A stretch of DNA of 64,000 nt from Symbiodinium natans (Eukaryota; Sar; Dinophyceae; Suessiales; Symbiodiniaceae). The notes below the pieces were generated by a model. It ran no database searches, was not told where the DNA came from, and saw only the letters and a program-made list of their open reading frames with translations. Positions 63,535 through 64,000 of the stretch are shown piece by piece. Position 1 is the stretch's first letter. The number at the start of each line of letters is the position of its first letter. Position numbers and translations under genes: made by a program. The stretch covers positions 971,163 through 1,035,162 of the forward strand of contig CAJNDS010001113.1 in assembly GCA_905221605.1 (NCBI GenBank), written 5' to 3'.

Positions 63535-63665
63535 CCCATGTGTGCACAAAGCACAGCACGTAATTACCCCCCCACCCCCCCCCCCCCCAACCCCTCAGCA
63601 TGGTCATGTGTGCACAAAGCACAGCACGTAATTACCCCCCCCCCACCCACCCCCCCCACCCCCCC
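63535..63665. repeat. Direct repeat of about 70 bp
   Basis: TGTGTGCACAAAGCACAGCA followed by CGTAATTACCCCCCC occurs at 63540 and 63608, each followed by a poly-C run. Confidence 0.92.
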
Positions 63666-63751
63666 CAACCCGTCAAACGCAGAAAAAACCAGAGAAAACG
63701 ATAGAAAAAGTCAAAAAACAGCAGAAAACACCATGATCAGTTAAGAGCGTG

Positions 63752-64000
<249 letters not shown>

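Overview
The window reads as nuclear DNA of a dinoflagellate. Four things point that way. First, short (about 25-110 nt) exons use mostly GC or GA 5' splice sites as well as GT, with AG acceptors usually followed by G. Second, the exons are GC-rich at third codon positions. Third, telomere-type TTTAGGG/CCCTAAA repeats are scattered through the interior. Fourth, there is a protein family (VSHQW / WYDY..PQ / LPAY / FFVILCP motifs) that I remember as abundant in dinoflagellates. The species cannot be named from this sequence.

Region 1 (1 to about 42 kb) is a mosaic. Many telomere-repeat arrays of 20-500 bp, in both orientations and with locally homogenised variants, alternate with short unique stretches. 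Some of those stretches are exons. On the minus strand I can follow a voltage-gated K+ channel gene (S1 at 7.1 kb down to the GYG filter at base 1), an unrecognised gene ending at 12.40 kb, ankyrin-repeat exons at 17-18 kb, an intronless ubiquitin-like-domain gene (18.7-20.0 kb), a larger ankyrin-repeat gene (22-26.4 kb), an unrecognised gene (27.7-29.4 kb), a VSHQW-family gene (about 35.3 to 30.15 kb) and an intronless EamA/DMT transporter (38.7-39.85 kb). The introns hold telomere-repeat arrays, inverted-repeat (MITE-like) elements, minisatellites and simple repeats. Two plus-strand exon candidates (15.2 and 37.7 kb) keep the region from being strictly one-directional.

Region 2 (about 42-61.6 kb) is different: GC-rich, almost free of telomere repeats (small patches at 46.04, 48.66, 58.78 and 59.34 kb), and without a gene I can recognise. 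Many open frames exist there on all strands but none shows a known motif. Region 3 (61.6-64 kb) is satellite-like: two long CTA microsatellites, a GACGGC hexamer tract, a thrice-repeated 18-nt motif and degenerate telomere-derived satellites.

The most striking point is structural. In the K+ channel gene six exons join in correct phase across five introns, and four of those introns are built mainly from telomere-repeat arrays; one also carries an inverted-repeat element with a copy 18 kb away. At 17.28 kb a telomere array itself appears to supply the splice acceptor. Exon edges are assigned by eye from reading frame, splice signals and protein family patterns; no alignment or transcript was available.
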